From assembly GCA_016927935.1 (NCBI GenBank), contig JAFGLS010000090.1:1-34458 (forward strand): a stretch of 34,458 nt of DNA, given 5' to 3'. The notes under the pieces are model-generated. The model made no database searches. It was not told the origin of the DNA and worked only from the letters and a program-made list of their open reading frames with translations. Position numbers and translations under genes: made by a program. Below are positions 33,022 to 34,458 of this stretch, in pieces. Origin of the DNA: Syntrophaceae bacterium (GTDB taxonomy: Bacteria > Desulfobacterota > Syntrophia > Syntrophales > Smithellaceae). Position 1 is the first letter of the stretch. Every line of letters begins with the position of its first letter.

Positions 33022-34458
33022 ATGAAAGAGAAAATTAGTTTCGGCTCGAAAAGAAAAATCCTAACCGTTTATATCGCCTTAATAATCGTTACTCTTGCCG
33101 CTTATTGGCAGGTCAATGAATTTGAGTTCGTCAATATTGACGATCCGGTATACATCATAGAAAATTATCACATACATTCAGGAATCTCACTGGAAGGACT
33201 TCGCTGGGCATTTAGCATTCAACATGCTGCATTTTGGCATCCTCTAACGTGGCTTTTTTTAATGTTTGATTATCAAATCTACGGCCTTGATGCCGGTGGA
33301 TTTCATCTGACCAACCTTATTCTGCATGTCCTGAGCACTTTACTATTGTTCTGCCTTTTCCACCGTATGACACAAACTATCTGGAAAAGTGCTTTTGTTG
33401 CTGCTTTCTTTGCACTCCACCCTTTGCATGTGGAATCGGTAGCATGGGTTACTGAACGCAAAGACGTTCTGAGTGCTTTTTTCTGGATGCTGACTTTATA
33501 TCTTTATGTTTATTACACGGAAAAACCTGTTATAAAAAGGTATTTACTTGTTCTTCTTTGCTTTATCTTAGGACTTATGAGCAAGTCAATGCTCGTCACT
33601 CTACCTGTTATCATGATTTTTCTGGATTACTGGCCGCTAAAACGTTTTCAATTACATAAGGGCAATCTGATTTTATGGCAATTACAGGAAAAAATATTTT
33701 TCTTTATTCTTTCAGCCATTTTTTCGATTATAACGCTTAACGCGCAGAAAGGGCTTTCCATAGATTATCCCATTACCCCTTTGAATTTACGTATCTTAAA
33801 TGCTCTTATCTCTTTTGTATGTTATATAAAAAAACTTTTTCTGCCTCATGATATGACTTTTTTCTATCCTTTTTTGAATAGATATCCTCTGGGGCAAATC
33901 TTAGGATATGCTCTGATAATTATAATCATCAGCATTTTAGTGATTATAATGATAAAACGTTTACCCTATCTCTTTACGGGATGGATGTGGTACACAATAT
34001 CCATTGCTCCTGTCATCGGAATAATTCAGTTTAGTTCCCAAGCAATGGCTGATCGTTATATTTACATCCCCTCCATTGGCATTTCCATTATGCTCGCATG
34101 GGGTGTGCCAATGCTTTTCAAAAAAGAAAACATGCGTAGAAAAATTTTATTCCCTACAACAGTAGCCTTGTTGATAATCTTTTCTTTTTTGACTTGGAAG
34201 CAATGTGGTTACTGGAAAAACAGCATTGAACTGCTTAATCATGCTTTGCATATAAGAAAGGATGTTTATATTGTGCATGACTGTTTAGGTGTTGCACTTT
34301 TTGCTGAAGGTAAAAATAAAGAAGCCATCGATCATTTTAATCAAGCAATACTATTACACCCTGAATATCATAATGCCTACTACAACAGAGGTAGTGTTTA
34401 CCTTGAATCAGGGCAATATCAAAAAGCCATTCAAGACTTCAGCGAAGCTATCCGTATA
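33022..34458 (+). CDS. TMTC-like GT-C membrane protein with TPRs, subfamily A copy 3 (cut by window end)
   Basis: From the ATG at 33022 the frame stays open for 479 codons to the last base. The N-terminus reads AYWQVNEFEFVNIDDPVYI, followed by FWHPLTWLFLMFDY, HPLHVESVAWVTERKDVLSAFFW and MADRYIYIPSIG (342-353), so it is clearly A-type. The loop GNLILWQL near residue 215 is shared with A1 and absent from A2. Two TPRs are visible before the cut; the second is nearly the same as the fourth TPR of the preceding B copy. The C-terminal end, including any four-Cys tail, is outside the window. It is spaced 69 bp from B2 with no strong RBS. Confidence 0.8.
   Translation, partial: MKEKISFGSKRKILTVYIALIIVTLAAYWQVNEFEFVNIDDPVYIIENYHIHSGISLEGLRWAFSIQHAAFWHPLTWLFLMFDYQIYGLDAGGFHLTNLILHVLSTLLLFCLFHRMTQTIWKSAFVAAFFALHPLHVESVAWVTERKDVLSAFFWMLTLYLYVYYTEKPVIKRYLLVLLCFILGLMSKSMLVTLPVIMIFLDYWPLKRFQLHKGNLILWQLQEKIFFFILSAIFSIITLNAQKGLSIDYPITPLNLRILNALISFVCYIKKLFLPHDMTFFYPFLNRYPLGQILGYALIIIIISILVIIMIKRLPYLFTGWMWYTISIAPVIGIIQFSSQAMADRYIYIPSIGISIMLAWGVPMLFKKENMRRKILFPTTVALLIIFSFLTWKQCGYWKNSIELLNHALHIRKDVYIVHDCLGVALFAEGKNKEAIDHFNQAILLHPEYHNAYYNRGSVYLESGQYQKAIQDFSEAIRI
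34378..34458 (+). repeat. TPR-coding DNA shared with the preceding gene
   Basis: These 81 bases align without gaps to 32617-32697 in the B-type gene upstream, with 71 identical positions by my hand alignment, including the 18-nt identical stretch GGGCAATATCAAAAAGCC. Most differences are at third codon positions. Confidence 0.7.

Overview
The window looks like a chromosomal stretch of a Gram-negative, probably anaerobic Deltaproteobacterium (Desulfobacterota, possibly Syntrophales-like). This rests on the mix of a class III PHA synthase (PhaC+PhaE), an O-antigen/surface-glycan locus, and large TPR-bearing GT-C membrane proteins. It is an inference, because no rRNA or marker gene is present. 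The DNA is AT-rich overall. Genes 9680-11812 and about 13871-19549 look still richer in A+T than 4692-9616, which suggests a glycan locus assembled from several sources.

Left part (1-19549): a surface-polysaccharide locus. After hairpin-rich repeat DNA (1-190), rfbF-rfbG run leftward (CTP + glucose-1-P to CDP-4-keto-6-deoxyglucose). A rightward series begins at 2375 behind a good sigma70-type promoter. It opens with a sugar C-methyltransferase and an NDP-sugar epimerase/dehydratase, which with rfbFG could make a CDP-linked branched 6-deoxyhexose. Next is a tightly packed, partly overlapping set: SAF-less NeuB-type synthase, KdsC-type phosphatase, ThDP enzyme, PtmA-like SDR, Gfo/Idh oxidoreductase. 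I read this as an unassigned sugar pathway. Then come two methyltransferases (one FkbM type), a radical SAM protein, a GtrB-GtrA-polytopic membrane protein trio, another methyltransferase, a second polyprenyl-phosphate-sugar-synthase-like GT2, and an orphan membrane/beta-propeller protein.

Middle part (19619-25744): polyhydroxyalkanoate metabolism. Leftward phaE, phaC, a double-GAF protein and a PhaJ-like enoyl-CoA hydratase face a rightward gene for a larger PhaC-like protein with its own Cys-Asp-His triad. Storage polymer synthesis from (R)-3-hydroxyacyl-CoA is the clear theme.

Right part (25774-34458): five consecutive large genes for TMTC-like GT-C membrane proteins with C-terminal TPRs. 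They alternate strictly between two subfamilies (A-B-A-B-A); the last is cut by the window end. All four complete members end in the same four-cysteine pattern. The TPR segments resemble those of the neighbouring gene more than those of the same subfamily, which points to exchange between neighbours. This array is the most unusual structure in the window.

No tRNA, rRNA, CRISPR array, transposase or intact insertion sequence was recognised.
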